This document shows positions 42,556-51,734 of a stretch of 64,000 nt of DNA, piece by piece. Location: NCBI RefSeq assembly GCF_900157385.1, contig NZ_LT717700.1:1114029-1178028 (forward strand), read 5' to 3'. The translations under genes and the position numbers were made by a program. Numbering within the stretch: the first letter of the stretch is position 1; each line of letters opens with the position of its first letter. The notes under the pieces are model-generated. The model did no database searches, was not told the origin of the DNA, and saw nothing but the letters and a program-made list of their open reading frames with translations. The stretch comes from Mycobacterium terramassiliense (GTDB taxonomy: Bacteria; Actinomycetota; Actinomycetes; Mycobacteriales; Mycobacteriaceae).

Positions 42556-43128
42556 GTGGCACCCAACGGCCCACCGGACGACTTCCACAATCAGCGGACG
42601 CAGTTTGCGAACTATGGCGGCCCGGGCGGCCCCCCGAGGCCGGGCGGATCACCGCCGCCCACGGACCTCCCGCCGGATCAGCCGGAGGCACCCGACGCAC
42701 CCGACGCACCCGAGGCGCTCGATGCGTTCGATCAGGAACCCGAGCCCACGCCTTGGTATCGGCGGCCGCTGGGGGTCATCGCGTGGGTGATCGCGGTCGC
42801 GGTCCTGCTCGCGCTGATCGTCTACGGGCTCATGCAGCTGATTCAGGGCGACCAGGGCACCAGCCACACCCCGAGCACCACGAGCAGCACCACCCCGACG
42901 ACCGCGACGACCACCGAGTCGTCCGCGCCGCCCACCACCACCGAGTCGTCCGCCCCACCGCCCACCAGCAGCGCGGTCGAGCCGCCGGCCCAGCAGCCCA
43001 CCCAGCAGCAGACGCGCCAGCCGAACCAACCGCAGCCGACGCATCGGCACCATCTGCCGTCGCTGCCGTCCGTGATCACCATTCCCGAGGTCCCGACGGT
43101 GATCACGCTGCCGCCCGGCATCGGCTGA
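42556..43128 (+). CDS. Single-pass membrane protein with a Thr/Pro-rich outer tail
   Basis: A 190-residue protein: a Pro/Asp-rich cytoplasmic N terminus (residues 1-70), the juxtamembrane TPWYRRPLGVI segment, one transmembrane helix (about 75-96), and a Thr/Ser/Pro/Gln-rich tail ending in VITIPEVPTVITLPPGIG. The tail resembles the end of the downstream Hsp70-like protein, which also has PWYKR before its helix. GTG 42556. No function is known to me. It follows the kinase gene by 56 bases. Confidence 0.75.
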   Translation: MAPNGPPDDFHNQRTQFANYGGPGGPPRPGGSPPPTDLPPDQPEAPDAPDAPEALDAFDQEPEPTPWYRRPLGVIAWVIAVAVLLALIVYGLMQLIQGDQGTSHTPSTTSSTTPTTATTTESSAPPTTTESSAPPPTSSAVEPPAQQPTQQQTRQPNQPQPTHRHHLPSLPSVITIPEVPTVITLPPGIG

Positions 43129-43282
43129 TTGCCTGTCCGGCTCGGGTCGTCGAGCCCGTAATTCTGGCGGGCTGCACTCGCACTTTGTCTGCAGATTTAC
43201 CTGATCGACGCTTTCCCGCGGCGGCCGTCGCCGCCCCGCGATCGCGCCGCGCTCATAGACTCGCTGCCATGGGGTGTGCGAT

Positions 43283-44935
43283 ATGAGCGAGTCGCTCGGG
43301 TTGTCGATAGGGGCAGCCAACCTGGTTGCGGCCCGCGAGGGCGGTGCCCCGGTGGTCCGCAGTGCCGTGTTGACGCTGTTCGAGCACCGGCCGACCGAAA
43401 TCGGCCTGCCGGAAGAAAACCCGAACCTGACCGAATCCGGGCTGGTGCTGCGCGGGTTCGTCGAGCGGGTCGGCGACCGGGCGCCGTTGGTGGCGGCGGA
43501 CGGGACGAAGTACCTCGGTGAGGTGCTGACGGTCGAAGCGATCGAAGCCATGGCGCGCACGGTCGGCTACGGAACACCGGTCACCATCGCGGTCCCGGCC
43601 TATTGGTCCGAGGCGCAGACCACCGCGCTGCGCGAGGAATTCTTCGCCCAGCGGGATCTGACGCGCGGCGGGGTGGCGCCGGCCCTGGTTTCCGACGCCA
43701 CGGCCGCCCTGGCGGCGCTGCGCGCCAGGCCGGGGTTTCCGGCCCAGGGCGTCGTCGCCCTGTGCGACTTCGGCGCCAGCGGCACCAGCGTCACTCTGAT
43801 CGATGCCGGAGCGAACCTTCAGCAGATCGGTCCGTCGGTGCGCAACACCGACTTCTCCGGCGACGCAGTCGATCAACTCATCCTCGATTACGTGCGCGCG
43901 GGCGCCTCCGACGCCACCAGCGCCGACCTGGCCAGCACCGCGCGGATCGGCTCGCAGTCCCGGCTGCTCGCCGCGTGCCGTCGCGCCAAGGAGCAGCTGT
44001 CGACTGCCACCGCGGCCACGGTCGGGGCGGGTTCCGGCGGCGAGGTCCGGCTTTCCCGCGCCGAGTTCGAGCAACTCATCTCGCCACCGCTGGACCGATT
44101 CGTCAGCACCCTGGAAGACACCCTGCAGCGCAACGGGATTCAGCGATCCAGCCTGGCGGCCGTGGCGGCCGTCGGCGGGGGAGCGGCCATCCCGCTGATC
44201 GGCACTCGCCTCTCCGAGCGCCTGCAGGCGCCGGTCCACACCGCGCCGCAGCCCGCGTTCAGCGCCGCCATCGGCGCGGCGTCGCTCGGCGCCCTGCAGG
44301 CGGGGGCGGGCACAGCGACCGCGGCGAGCCGCGTCGTCGAGAATCCGACCGAATTGGTGGAGACCGCCCGGGTCGCCGAGGGCGCCAGTCCCGTGGCGTG
44401 GTCGCAGGACGACGACGGCGCCGAGCCTGTCCCGTATGCGGGACCCGACATGACTGGCGAATATGGCAGGGAATCAACGGGATCCGGCGATGCCGACAGC
44501 GCCCGTTACGCCACCGTGCCCGCTTCGCTGCCGTGGTACAAGCGCACGGCGCTGGTATTGAGCGTCGTCGGCGCGGCCGCGGCCGTGCTTCTTGCGGTCG
44601 TGTTGGCGCTGACCCTGGGCCGCGACAAGACGAGCCCCGTCAACACCACCCCGCCCAACCAACCGGCGCCGCCGCTGACGTCGCAAACAGAGACGATCAC
44701 GGCGCCGAACGGCACCACCACCGTCACGGTGATCCCGCCCCCACCGCAGCCGTCCGACACGACGACAAGCCAGGCGCCCACTACGACGACGCCGGCGCCC
44801 ACCACCACCAGCGCCGCGCCCACCACCACCAGCGCCGCGCCCACCACCACGTCGTCGGCGCCGACGACCACCGCGGCGCCGACGACCACCCGGGAAAGAC
44901 CGACTCACCCCGGGCTGCCCTTTCCCCCGCGCTAG
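43283..44935 (+). CDS. Membrane-anchored divergent Hsp70-like protein
   Basis: A 550-residue protein. Residues 1-345 form an actin/Hsp70 ATPase-type domain, but the phosphate-1 motif is LGLSIGAANLVAA where DnaK has GIDLGTTNS, and phosphate-2 is CDFGASGTSVTLI. The adenosine motif VGGGAAIPLIG is recognisable. It lacks the substrate-binding beta domain. A transmembrane helix follows at 419-446 (PWYKR just before it), then a Thr/Pro/Ala tail predicted outside. The gene ends with a 4-base overlap with convergent iniC. ATG 43283 was chosen; GTG 43274 is possible. Role unknown, probably envelope-related. Confidence 0.78.
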   Translation: MSESLGLSIGAANLVAAREGGAPVVRSAVLTLFEHRPTEIGLPEENPNLTESGLVLRGFVERVGDRAPLVAADGTKYLGEVLTVEAIEAMARTVGYGTPVTIAVPAYWSEAQTTALREEFFAQRDLTRGGVAPALVSDATAALAALRARPGFPAQGVVALCDFGASGTSVTLIDAGANLQQIGPSVRNTDFSGDAVDQLILDYVRAGASDATSADLASTARIGSQSRLLAACRRAKEQLSTATAATVGAGSGGEVRLSRAEFEQLISPPLDRFVSTLEDTLQRNGIQRSSLAAVAAVGGGAAIPLIGTRLSERLQAPVHTAPQPAFSAAIGAASLGALQAGAGTATAASRVVENPTELVETARVAEGASPVAWSQDDDGAEPVPYAGPDMTGEYGRESTGSGDADSARYATVPASLPWYKRTALVLSVVGAAAAVLLAVVLALTLGRDKTSPVNTTPPNQPAPPLTSQTETITAPNGTTTVTVIPPPPQPSDTTTSQAPTTTTPAPTTTSAAPTTTSAAPTTTSSAPTTTAAPTTTRERPTHPGLPFPPR

Positions 44936-46446
44936 CCGGGCCGGACGTCGGACGCGTCGAATCCGCGCGCGGCGAAATCCGCCACCATCGCCTCGGCGCT
45001 GCGCACCGCGGCGCGACAGGCCCTGGTGGTGAACGGATCATTCAGGGGATGCTCGGCCCGGCGGCGCCACCGCTGGGCCGCGGCGAAGGCGGCACGCGGG
45101 CCCTCGTGCCCGTACACATCGCCGGGGCTCAGGCCCAGCCTGCTGGCGGGGTCGGTGCCCGACCCGCCGATCACGCGGCGCAGCGAAACGATTTCGTCCT
45201 CGTTCAATGTCGTTGGACGGCAAGATAATTGGCTGAGCAACCGAAGTTCCTCGAAGGCGTGGGTGTCGGCCAGCAGCGGGTCGATGTCGGCGATGATGTA
45301 CGGCGTGGCCACGATGGGAAACACCTCGACGAATCGGCGCAACGACACCAGCGCGGTGTGCGCCTTGAGCATGTCGGAGCGTTGCGCGAATTGCTGATCG
45401 ATGACCCGCCGCAGCGCCACCAGCCCGCTGCGTTCCAGAAGTTCGTCGGCCAAACCCGCCGCGTTGGTCACCCCGGCCGCCAGCACCGCGATCGATATCC
45501 GGATGCCGAACATGCCGAACCGGTCGAGCAATTGCGCGCGCGTGCCGGCGTCCACCGGCAGTGGGCTGTCGACCCGCACGAAGCGATCGACGCTGAGCAT
45601 GGCCTTGTTGAGCGTGGCGCTGTCGACGCCGGCGAGCTTTTGCAGCGCGACGAACTCGCTCTGGCGCAGCGTGCGCGCGGTCAGCGCGAGCAGCCCAGAC
45701 ACCGGCACCACCGCTTGGCAGATGCCGGTCTGATTCATCTCACGGGTGAACCGCTGCGCGACGTCGGCCGCCGAAAGCATCGCGTCGATGCGGCCCGCGC
45801 CGATCTCGTCGGCGCGCGACGCCACACCGATGATGCCCAGGGCTCCCGCCGAACCACCCACGAGGTGACCGATCTGCTTGAGCAGCGCCACATCTGCGGC
45901 GTTGAGGGTGCGCAACAGGAACACCACCGCATCGACCCGCGGCACCCCGTCCGGGGGGATCAGCAGCTGCAGCGTGCGCTCCGAGGCATCGCGCGTGAGC
46001 GACGACGTCCCCGGGGTGTCGATGATGGTCGCGCTGGCCAGCTCTTCCGCGGGCCATTCGACGTCCAGGTCGGCCACATCGGCGGGGTTGAGCGCGCGGA
46101 AGTCGAACGTCAGGCCGGCGCTGCGGTTGATCGGGACATTCGAGCGCCGTCCTCTCCAATGATTGGCGGTGACCTTCGGCGTCGGGCCGTGCCGAAACCA
46201 CGTCACGATCCGGGTGGCTTCGGTGGCGTCCGTCGGTGCGATGTCCTCCCCCACCAAAGCGTTGACGAGAGTGGACTTTCCGGCCTTCAGCGTTCCGGCC
46301 AGCGCGATGCGGATGGGTTCGTTCAGGCGCCCGCCGATGCGCTCCAGTTCGTAGAAGACCTCCGGACGATGCCGATACGCGGGCTCGCCCCGGTAGGCCT
46401 GGATTGTTCCGCCGAGAATCGCGCGGACTTGATCGCTCGTGCTCAC
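44932..46446 (-). CDS. iniC: IniC, dynamin-like GTPase
   Basis: A 504-residue dynamin-family protein with P-loop IALAGTLKAGKSTLVNAL, a switch DTPGTSSLTRD segment, and a long helical tail. It corresponds to Rv0343. Expression of ini genes is induced by isoniazid and other cell-wall inhibitors. The start GTG overlaps the iniA stop (GTGA). The two proteins probably act together on membranes, by inference. Confidence 0.93.
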   Translation of the reverse strand: MSTSDQVRAILGGTIQAYRGEPAYRHRPEVFYELERIGGRLNEPIRIALAGTLKAGKSTLVNALVGEDIAPTDATEATRIVTWFRHGPTPKVTANHWRGRRSNVPINRSAGLTFDFRALNPADVADLDVEWPAEELASATIIDTPGTSSLTRDASERTLQLLIPPDGVPRVDAVVFLLRTLNAADVALLKQIGHLVGGSAGALGIIGVASRADEIGAGRIDAMLSAADVAQRFTREMNQTGICQAVVPVSGLLALTARTLRQSEFVALQKLAGVDSATLNKAMLSVDRFVRVDSPLPVDAGTRAQLLDRFGMFGIRISIAVLAAGVTNAAGLADELLERSGLVALRRVIDQQFAQRSDMLKAHTALVSLRRFVEVFPIVATPYIIADIDPLLADTHAFEELRLLSQLSCRPTTLNEDEIVSLRRVIGGSGTDPASRLGLSPGDVYGHEGPRAAFAAAQRWRRRAEHPLNDPFTTRACRAAVRSAEAMVADFAARGFDASDVRPG

Positions 46447-48284
46447 GACCGTCCCGCGGTCACCGGGGGGGTCAACTTGTCCACGTTGTCGAGGACCTGC
46501 TCCAGGATGTTCAACTGCCGCTCCAGCTCACGAACATTATTGTCGCGCTCGGCTTCCTCGAGGTGCGCCGCGGTGATGGTGGCTTGCAGCGATTCGTTGA
46601 GCGAACGGGTGACCTCGTCGCCGATGTCACGGTAGTGGTCGCGCAGCGTGCGGTGGATCGCTTTGAGCCGGTCGCGGGATTCCTTGCCGACCACGAACGA
46701 CACGTCATCGACGAAGCGCCGGACGTTGGTCTTCGCCTCGGCGCGCGCCCGCAACAGCCGGTGCTCCCGGTCCTCCTTGTAGGCCATCCGGCCCAACAGC
46801 AGACCCGCACCCAGCGACAGCGGGTTGAACAGGCCCAGGCCGGCCACCGACGACAGCATGCCGATCATCACCACGCCGCCATAGGAACCCCGCAGGCCGG
46901 TGACGACCTTCTGCCCCTTACCGGCGGGCTTGGACTCCAGTTCCGCCAGCGACTTGAGCCGGCCGAAATCGCCACCCATCAGCCGCCCGGTCAGTTCCGG
47001 GGACAGCACCGAGTCCAGCCCCGCATCGGCGAACGAGCGCGCCACCTCGTCGGCCAGGGCCTCGGCTCGTCGATAGGCCCACACGAAGTTGTCCCCGACG
47101 GCGGTGGCGACCGCATTCTCGGTGTCGGTGCCGATCTCGGCCCAGTGCCGGGTCGGGTCGCACGAATCTATCTGGCGCTCAATGTCTTCGGTGAGGGCCC
47201 GGAAGCGGGCCCGCATGTCATGGTCGACGTCGGCATACAGGTCGGTGAATCCGTCGTTGAGCACCTGCTGCCACAGCGCCGATTGGTTGAGCGCATCCTG
47301 CGCTTGCCGCTTGCGGCGCTCCAAGTCGTCGGCGAGCCGGTCGCGGAGGTCCGGATCGTCGACCACCGCCAGCTCGGATCCCACCGACATCGCCAAATGC
47401 TGCGCAGCAGAACGGATCTCGTAGAGGACCTGATCCCGCACCCGGTCCGTCTGGCGGGAAAGCACCTTTTCGCTGAGAAATTTGATGATCGATGGGAAAT
47501 TGGACTCGTCGTTGAGTTCTTTGTCGTTGAGTGCCACAGCGTGGCTGCGCAACAGCGACGAGACCGGCAGGATCGGGATCGCCACGCCCGCGCGCTGCAG
47601 GTGCCCGGCGTTGGCGTTGACGATGTCGCGCCAATGCGGGTACAGGTCGGTCTTGGTCGCCGCCAATACCGCGACGGGGCAGATCTGATGCGCCTGGCTG
47701 ATGAACCGCATCTCCGGCTCGGTCAACTCCTGGCTGGTGTCGCTGACCATCAACAGGGCGTCGGCATCGGGCAGCAACCCGAGCGTCGCCGACAGGTGCC
47801 GCTGCCCGTGGCCGCCCACGCCGGGGGTGTCGACGAACACCAGGCCGCCCTGCAGCAGCGGGCTGGGCGCGCCGATCTCCACGCGCAGCACCTCGCGGTT
47901 GCCGGCTTGCGGCGCGTGGCGCAGGTCGGTGTTGAGGTCATCCACGGGAATCTCGATGGACGCGGGTTCGCCGTTGGGCCCCGCAGCCACGACCAGGCGG
48001 GCCGACGGCGGGTCGCCATAGCCGACGACGGTGATCACCACGGTGGCCTCGTCGTCGCCGACCCGCGCCACGGGCAGATTCAGCAGCGAGTTGAGCAGCT
48101 GGCTCTTGCCCTGTTTGAGCTGCCCGGCGATGACCACGCGGATTCGCGGGTCGAGAATGCGCTCGCGGGCCCGGGTCAGCCGCTGCGCGAGGTCGCCGCG
48201 GTCGTTGAGTTCGGCAATGGCGATGGTGTGGTCGATCAATTCGACGATGACGTTGACCCGCCGGGGGTCGTCGGGTTGTGTCAC
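46443..48284 (-). CDS. iniA: IniA, dynamin-like membrane GTPase
   Basis: A 613-residue bacterial dynamin-like protein: P-loop GQLKQGKSQLLNSLL near residue 55, DTPGVGGHG, TKTDLYP as the G4-type motif, long helical stalk and a hydrophobic paddle-like stretch (VVMIGMLSSVAGLGLFNPLSLGAG). M. tuberculosis/smegmatis IniA has been shown to remodel and fuse membranes. It is required for tolerance to isoniazid and ethambutol in earlier work. The iniB start is upstream on the same strand; iniB and iniA are separated by 99 bases. Confidence 0.95.
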   Translation of the reverse strand: MTQPDDPRRVNVIVELIDHTIAIAELNDRGDLAQRLTRARERILDPRIRVVIAGQLKQGKSQLLNSLLNLPVARVGDDEATVVITVVGYGDPPSARLVVAAGPNGEPASIEIPVDDLNTDLRHAPQAGNREVLRVEIGAPSPLLQGGLVFVDTPGVGGHGQRHLSATLGLLPDADALLMVSDTSQELTEPEMRFISQAHQICPVAVLAATKTDLYPHWRDIVNANAGHLQRAGVAIPILPVSSLLRSHAVALNDKELNDESNFPSIIKFLSEKVLSRQTDRVRDQVLYEIRSAAQHLAMSVGSELAVVDDPDLRDRLADDLERRKRQAQDALNQSALWQQVLNDGFTDLYADVDHDMRARFRALTEDIERQIDSCDPTRHWAEIGTDTENAVATAVGDNFVWAYRRAEALADEVARSFADAGLDSVLSPELTGRLMGGDFGRLKSLAELESKPAGKGQKVVTGLRGSYGGVVMIGMLSSVAGLGLFNPLSLGAGLLLGRMAYKEDREHRLLRARAEAKTNVRRFVDDVSFVVGKESRDRLKAIHRTLRDHYRDIGDEVTRSLNESLQATITAAHLEEAERDNNVRELERQLNILEQVLDNVDKLTPPVTAGRS

Positions 48285-48383
48285 CGTGCTGCCCCACTTT
48301 CTCGCTGATGCACTGAGATCACGGTATGCGTGAGGCGGCGGAGACCCAACAAGGTCCCCGCCGCCGTGACGCGTCCGGGATCA

Positions 48384-51300
48384 CTAGCCGTGCGGCCCGA
48401 CCGGATGGGCGCTTGGTGCCGGGTGCGGGGCAGGCGCCGGAGCGTGTACCGGTGCCGGCTCGTGCGGTGTGCCCTCGAACACCGACGGGCTGTGCGGCGC
48501 CGGGGCCGGCGAGTGTTCCACCGGGGCCGGCGTGTGCTGCACCGGAGCCGGCGTGTGCTGCACCGGGGCGGGCGAGTGGTCGACCGGAGCCGGCGAATGT
48601 GCCGGCTGCTGGATCACCGGGGTGCCGGTGCCGCCTTGGCTGACCGGGCCACCGCCGCCCGGGCTTTGGATCACCGAGCCGGGGTTCGACGGGGGCGTCG
48701 CGTGGCCTCCGGCGGCGCCGCCAGCACCGCCGCCGCCCTGAATGACCGGGCCCTGGCCACCCGGTGCGACCGGGCTGTGTTGGGCCGGAACTCCACCTGA
48801 GGTGACCGGGCCACCACCGGCGTTGACGGGGGCGCCGGCGCCGAGCGAGGCACCTTCCTGGCCGAGGATCTGCCCGTGGGCACCAGCGCCAGGGCCACCG
48901 GCCACGCCGCCGCCGGCCCCGCCCGTCGTGACACCGCCGACCCCACCGCCGGGGTGGTCGCCGCCGGGCACGCCGCCTCCGGTCATGCCGCCTTCGGCGC
49001 CACCGGTGATGCCGCCTCCGACCGCACCTCCAGGGTGGCTGCCTGCGATTCCGGCCGCGGCAGTGCCGCCGGCGCCGGCCTGGCCGCCCACACCCGCCCC
49101 GCCGGAGACGGACGGCGTCGCCATTTGGGGCGTCGCGTGGCCGCCCAGGGACGCGCTGTCGCCGCTCAAAACAGCGCCGCCGCGTTCCCCTCCGATGCCC
49201 AGGCCCGCTCCGCCCGCGGCGCTGGCACCGGCCTGACCGCCTACGCCGACGCCGCCCAATGGGCCGGAAACATGGGGCGTGGCAGCGCCGTTCAGCGCGG
49301 CGCCTTCGCTGGCGATCAACCCGGCTTGACCGCTCGCGCCGCCGACGAGGGCCGTGTTGGCAGCGCCGCCGGCCAGGCCGCCACCACCGCCGGCACCGGC
49401 CAGACCACCGCCTGCCGCGAGGCCGCCGCCGGCGCCCAAGCTTGCCTGGCTGGCAAGTCCGGCTTGCGCTCCCAAACCCGCCTGGCCGCCAAGCCCGCCG
49501 GCAACCGCACCACCAAAGCCGCCAGCAGCCTGGCCACCCGCACCAAATCCACCGCCCGAGGCAAGGCCGCCTTGGCCGGCGAGTCCGGCTTGGGCGCCCA
49601 CACCCGCCTCGGCGCCCAAACCAGCCTGACCTCCAGCGCCCAGGCCAAATCCACCGCCACCGCCGACCCCGGCTTGACCGCCGGCACCGAATCCGCCGCC
49701 GACCTGGCCGGCAACACCGCCACCGGCTTGGCCACCGACACCGCCGCTCAATCCACCGCCCGCTTGGCCGGTGAAGCCGCCACCTGCTCGGGCGCCCAAG
49801 CCCGCCACGCCGCCTACTCCTGCCCCAGCGCCAAGGCCGGCACCCCCGGAGGCCGCGGCACCGCCAGCCACTCCGGCGCCACCGCCGAAGCCGGCGTCGC
49901 CAGCCAGACCCACACCCCCGCGAAGACCGGCACCGCCGGCAAGACCCGCACCACCGGCAAGACCCGCACCCCCAGCAAGACCCGCACCACCGCCGAAGCC
50001 GGCACCACCAGCCAGACCCGCACCCCCGCGAAGACCGGCACCACCGGCAAGACCCGCACCACCGGCGAGACCCGCACCACCAGCCAGACCCGCACCACCG
50101 GCAAGACCCGCACCACCAGCCAGACCCGCACCACCAGCCAGACCCGCACCACCGGCAAGACCCGCACCACCAGCCAGACCCGCACCACCGGCGAGACCCG
50201 CACCACCGCCGAAGCCGGCGTCGCCAGCCAGACCCACACCGCCGCGAAGACCGGCACCACCGGCAAGACCCGCACCACCACCGAAGCCGGCTTCACCGGC
50301 CAGACCCGCGCGAGCGCCGAGTCCGGCCTCGCCGCCCAGGCCAGCCTCGCCGGCAAGTCCCACGCCCCCGCCAAATCCGGCGCGAGCGCCCGCAGCCGCA
50401 CCAAGTCCGAGGCCCAAGCCACCACCGAAACCCGCCTGGCCGCCCAGACCAAGACCAGCTTGGGCGCCGACTCCAGCCCCCAACCCTAGGCCCAAGCCGG
50501 CACCGACCTCTGCGCCGAGGCCGGCCTGGCCGCCTGCGGCGAAACCCGTCTGGCCCCCCAGACCGGCCCCGAACCCGAGGCTCAAGCCGGCATTGATCTC
50601 AGCACCCAAACCAGCTCCACCCCCGACGCCAAGGCCCAAGCCCGCGCCAATATCGGCACCGACGCCAGCGCCGAGCCCGCCGCCGATAAGGCCCCCGGGA
50701 CCGAAGCCACCCGCGCCTGGACCAACTCCGGCCCAGCCAGGAGCGCAACCGGTCCCGAAACCGGGCCGGAACTCACCCCATCGAGGCCCGACGTCACCCC
50801 ATCGAGGCCCGTCACCCCAACCAGGCCGGGGGTCGCCCCAACGAGGTCCGCCGTCGCCCCAACGGGGCCCGTCGCCCCAACCAGGCCGGGGGTCACCCCA
50901 ACCAGGTCCACCGTCGCCCCAGCCGGGCCGGAAGCCGCCCCAACCGGGTCCGAACTCACCCGTGCCAGGCCCGAAAGCACCCCAACCGGGCTGCCAACCG
51001 AACCCGGCACCGCCATACCCGCCGTCGACGCCATTCCACAGCCCGGCGTCGACCGAATTGACCAACCCCGCGCCGAGGCCGCCCACGATCGCGCCGCCGT
51101 CGCCGAGGACGGCATCCGCGCCATACAGCGCAGGCGCAACGGCGTCGCCGACCAACGCGGCGCCGTCCTCGGCAACAGTCGGCACAAGGCCCGCATATCC
51201 CCCGTAGCCGGGGTCGTAGCCCGCATAGCCGGGGTCATAACCCGAATAGGCGGGGGCGTAGCCGTACTGGTCGGTCAGGACTTGCTGCACGCCGCCGACC

Positions 51301-51473
51301 GGGTCGGCACCGAGGTCCACCCCGGGCAAAGCGTTGGCCGCCGCCAGTGCGAACTGTTCGGGCGACGCGTTGACCCCGGCGAGGGTCATCGCCTGCTCGG
51401 GACCATTGAGGAAGGCTTGCGCCGCGTCGGGACTGGTGAACAGGCCCATGATGTATCGGATCAGCGCGTCCAT
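48384..51473 (-). CDS. iniB: IniB, Gly/Ala-rich repeat protein, greatly expanded
   Basis: A 1029-residue protein; M. tuberculosis IniB is 479 residues. It has the conserved N-terminal domain (MDALIRYIMGLFTSPDAAQAFL, residues 1-70), then a short Tyr/Gly/Pro stretch, a Trp/Gly/Arg-rich repeat (residues about 150-235, e.g. GWGDGGPGWGDPRPGW), a long Gly/Ala body with GGAGLA repeats, and a Pro/His-rich end. It has no enzyme motif. It is probably cell-wall exposed or structural. First gene of iniBAC. AGGGAA site before the ATG. Confidence 0.92.
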   Translation of the reverse strand: MDALIRYIMGLFTSPDAAQAFLNGPEQAMTLAGVNASPEQFALAAANALPGVDLGADPVGGVQQVLTDQYGYAPAYSGYDPGYAGYDPGYGGYAGLVPTVAEDGAALVGDAVAPALYGADAVLGDGGAIVGGLGAGLVNSVDAGLWNGVDGGYGGAGFGWQPGWGAFGPGTGEFGPGWGGFRPGWGDGGPGWGDPRPGWGDGPRWGDGGPRWGDPRPGWGDGPRWGDVGPRWGEFRPGFGTGCAPGWAGVGPGAGGFGPGGLIGGGLGAGVGADIGAGLGLGVGGGAGLGAEINAGLSLGFGAGLGGQTGFAAGGQAGLGAEVGAGLGLGLGAGVGAQAGLGLGGQAGFGGGLGLGLGAAAGARAGFGGGVGLAGEAGLGGEAGLGARAGLAGEAGFGGGAGLAGGAGLRGGVGLAGDAGFGGGAGLAGGAGLAGGAGLAGGAGLAGGAGLAGGAGLAGGAGLAGGAGLAGGAGLAGGAGLRGGAGLAGGAGFGGGAGLAGGAGLAGGAGLAGGAGLRGGVGLAGDAGFGGGAGVAGGAAASGGAGLGAGAGVGGVAGLGARAGGGFTGQAGGGLSGGVGGQAGGGVAGQVGGGFGAGGQAGVGGGGGFGLGAGGQAGLGAEAGVGAQAGLAGQGGLASGGGFGAGGQAAGGFGGAVAGGLGGQAGLGAQAGLASQASLGAGGGLAAGGGLAGAGGGGGLAGGAANTALVGGASGQAGLIASEGAALNGAATPHVSGPLGGVGVGGQAGASAAGGAGLGIGGERGGAVLSGDSASLGGHATPQMATPSVSGGAGVGGQAGAGGTAAAGIAGSHPGGAVGGGITGGAEGGMTGGGVPGGDHPGGGVGGVTTGGAGGGVAGGPGAGAHGQILGQEGASLGAGAPVNAGGGPVTSGGVPAQHSPVAPGGQGPVIQGGGGAGGAAGGHATPPSNPGSVIQSPGGGGPVSQGGTGTPVIQQPAHSPAPVDHSPAPVQHTPAPVQHTPAPVEHSPAPAPHSPSVFEGTPHEPAPVHAPAPAPHPAPSAHPVGPHG
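49865..50320. repeat. 18-bp repeat array inside iniB (GGAGLA units)
   Basis: About 20-25 imperfect 18-bp units (GGCAAGACCCGCACCACC on the plus strand) encode GGAGLA. A block that starts near 49886 (GCCGAAGCCGGCGTCGCC) recurs near 50210, giving a 324-bp higher-order repeat. The boundaries are approximate. It likely expands and contracts by slippage. Confidence 0.7.
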
Positions 51474-51593
51474 GATCGGTTCCCTTCACGTTCTTCTGAA
51501 GCCGCTCGCCGGGGGCGACCGGCATTTCGATATACACGCTATGGATTTCTCCCTGGTCTGGAATCGGGGTCTGAGCCCCCGGCTGCACCAGCA

Positions 51594-51637
51594 CCCATAG
51601 GGATCGACCGAGCCAGCCCGTTAGGGGATTAGGGGGA
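51594..51637 (-). promoter_or_regulatory. iniB promoter region with two TTAGGGGA boxes
   Basis: TTAGGGGA (51621-51628) and TTAGGGGGA (51629-51637) stand side by side. A TATGGG hexamer on the minus strand (51594-51599) could be the -10 element of iniB, with the boxes immediately upstream of where the -35 would lie. The position fits an activator site. The same box occurs twice in front of the regulator gene. Confidence 0.55.
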
Positions 51638-51734
51638 CGTGCCGCGGTTTCGGCATCACGGCGAAGCTGCCCATTTCAGCGCAGCATTTGGGCAGCTCAA
51701 CGGCATAAACTGCCGGTTAGTCGGCGAAGGAAAG

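Noticed and set aside
49865..50320. CRISPR array
   Set aside because: Repeats are 18 bp, coding, contiguous and have no unique spacers; no cas genes nearby.
48876..50489. Plus-strand frame rich in Thr/Lys/Ala opposite iniB
   Set aside because: Simple translation of the 18-bp repeat in another frame.
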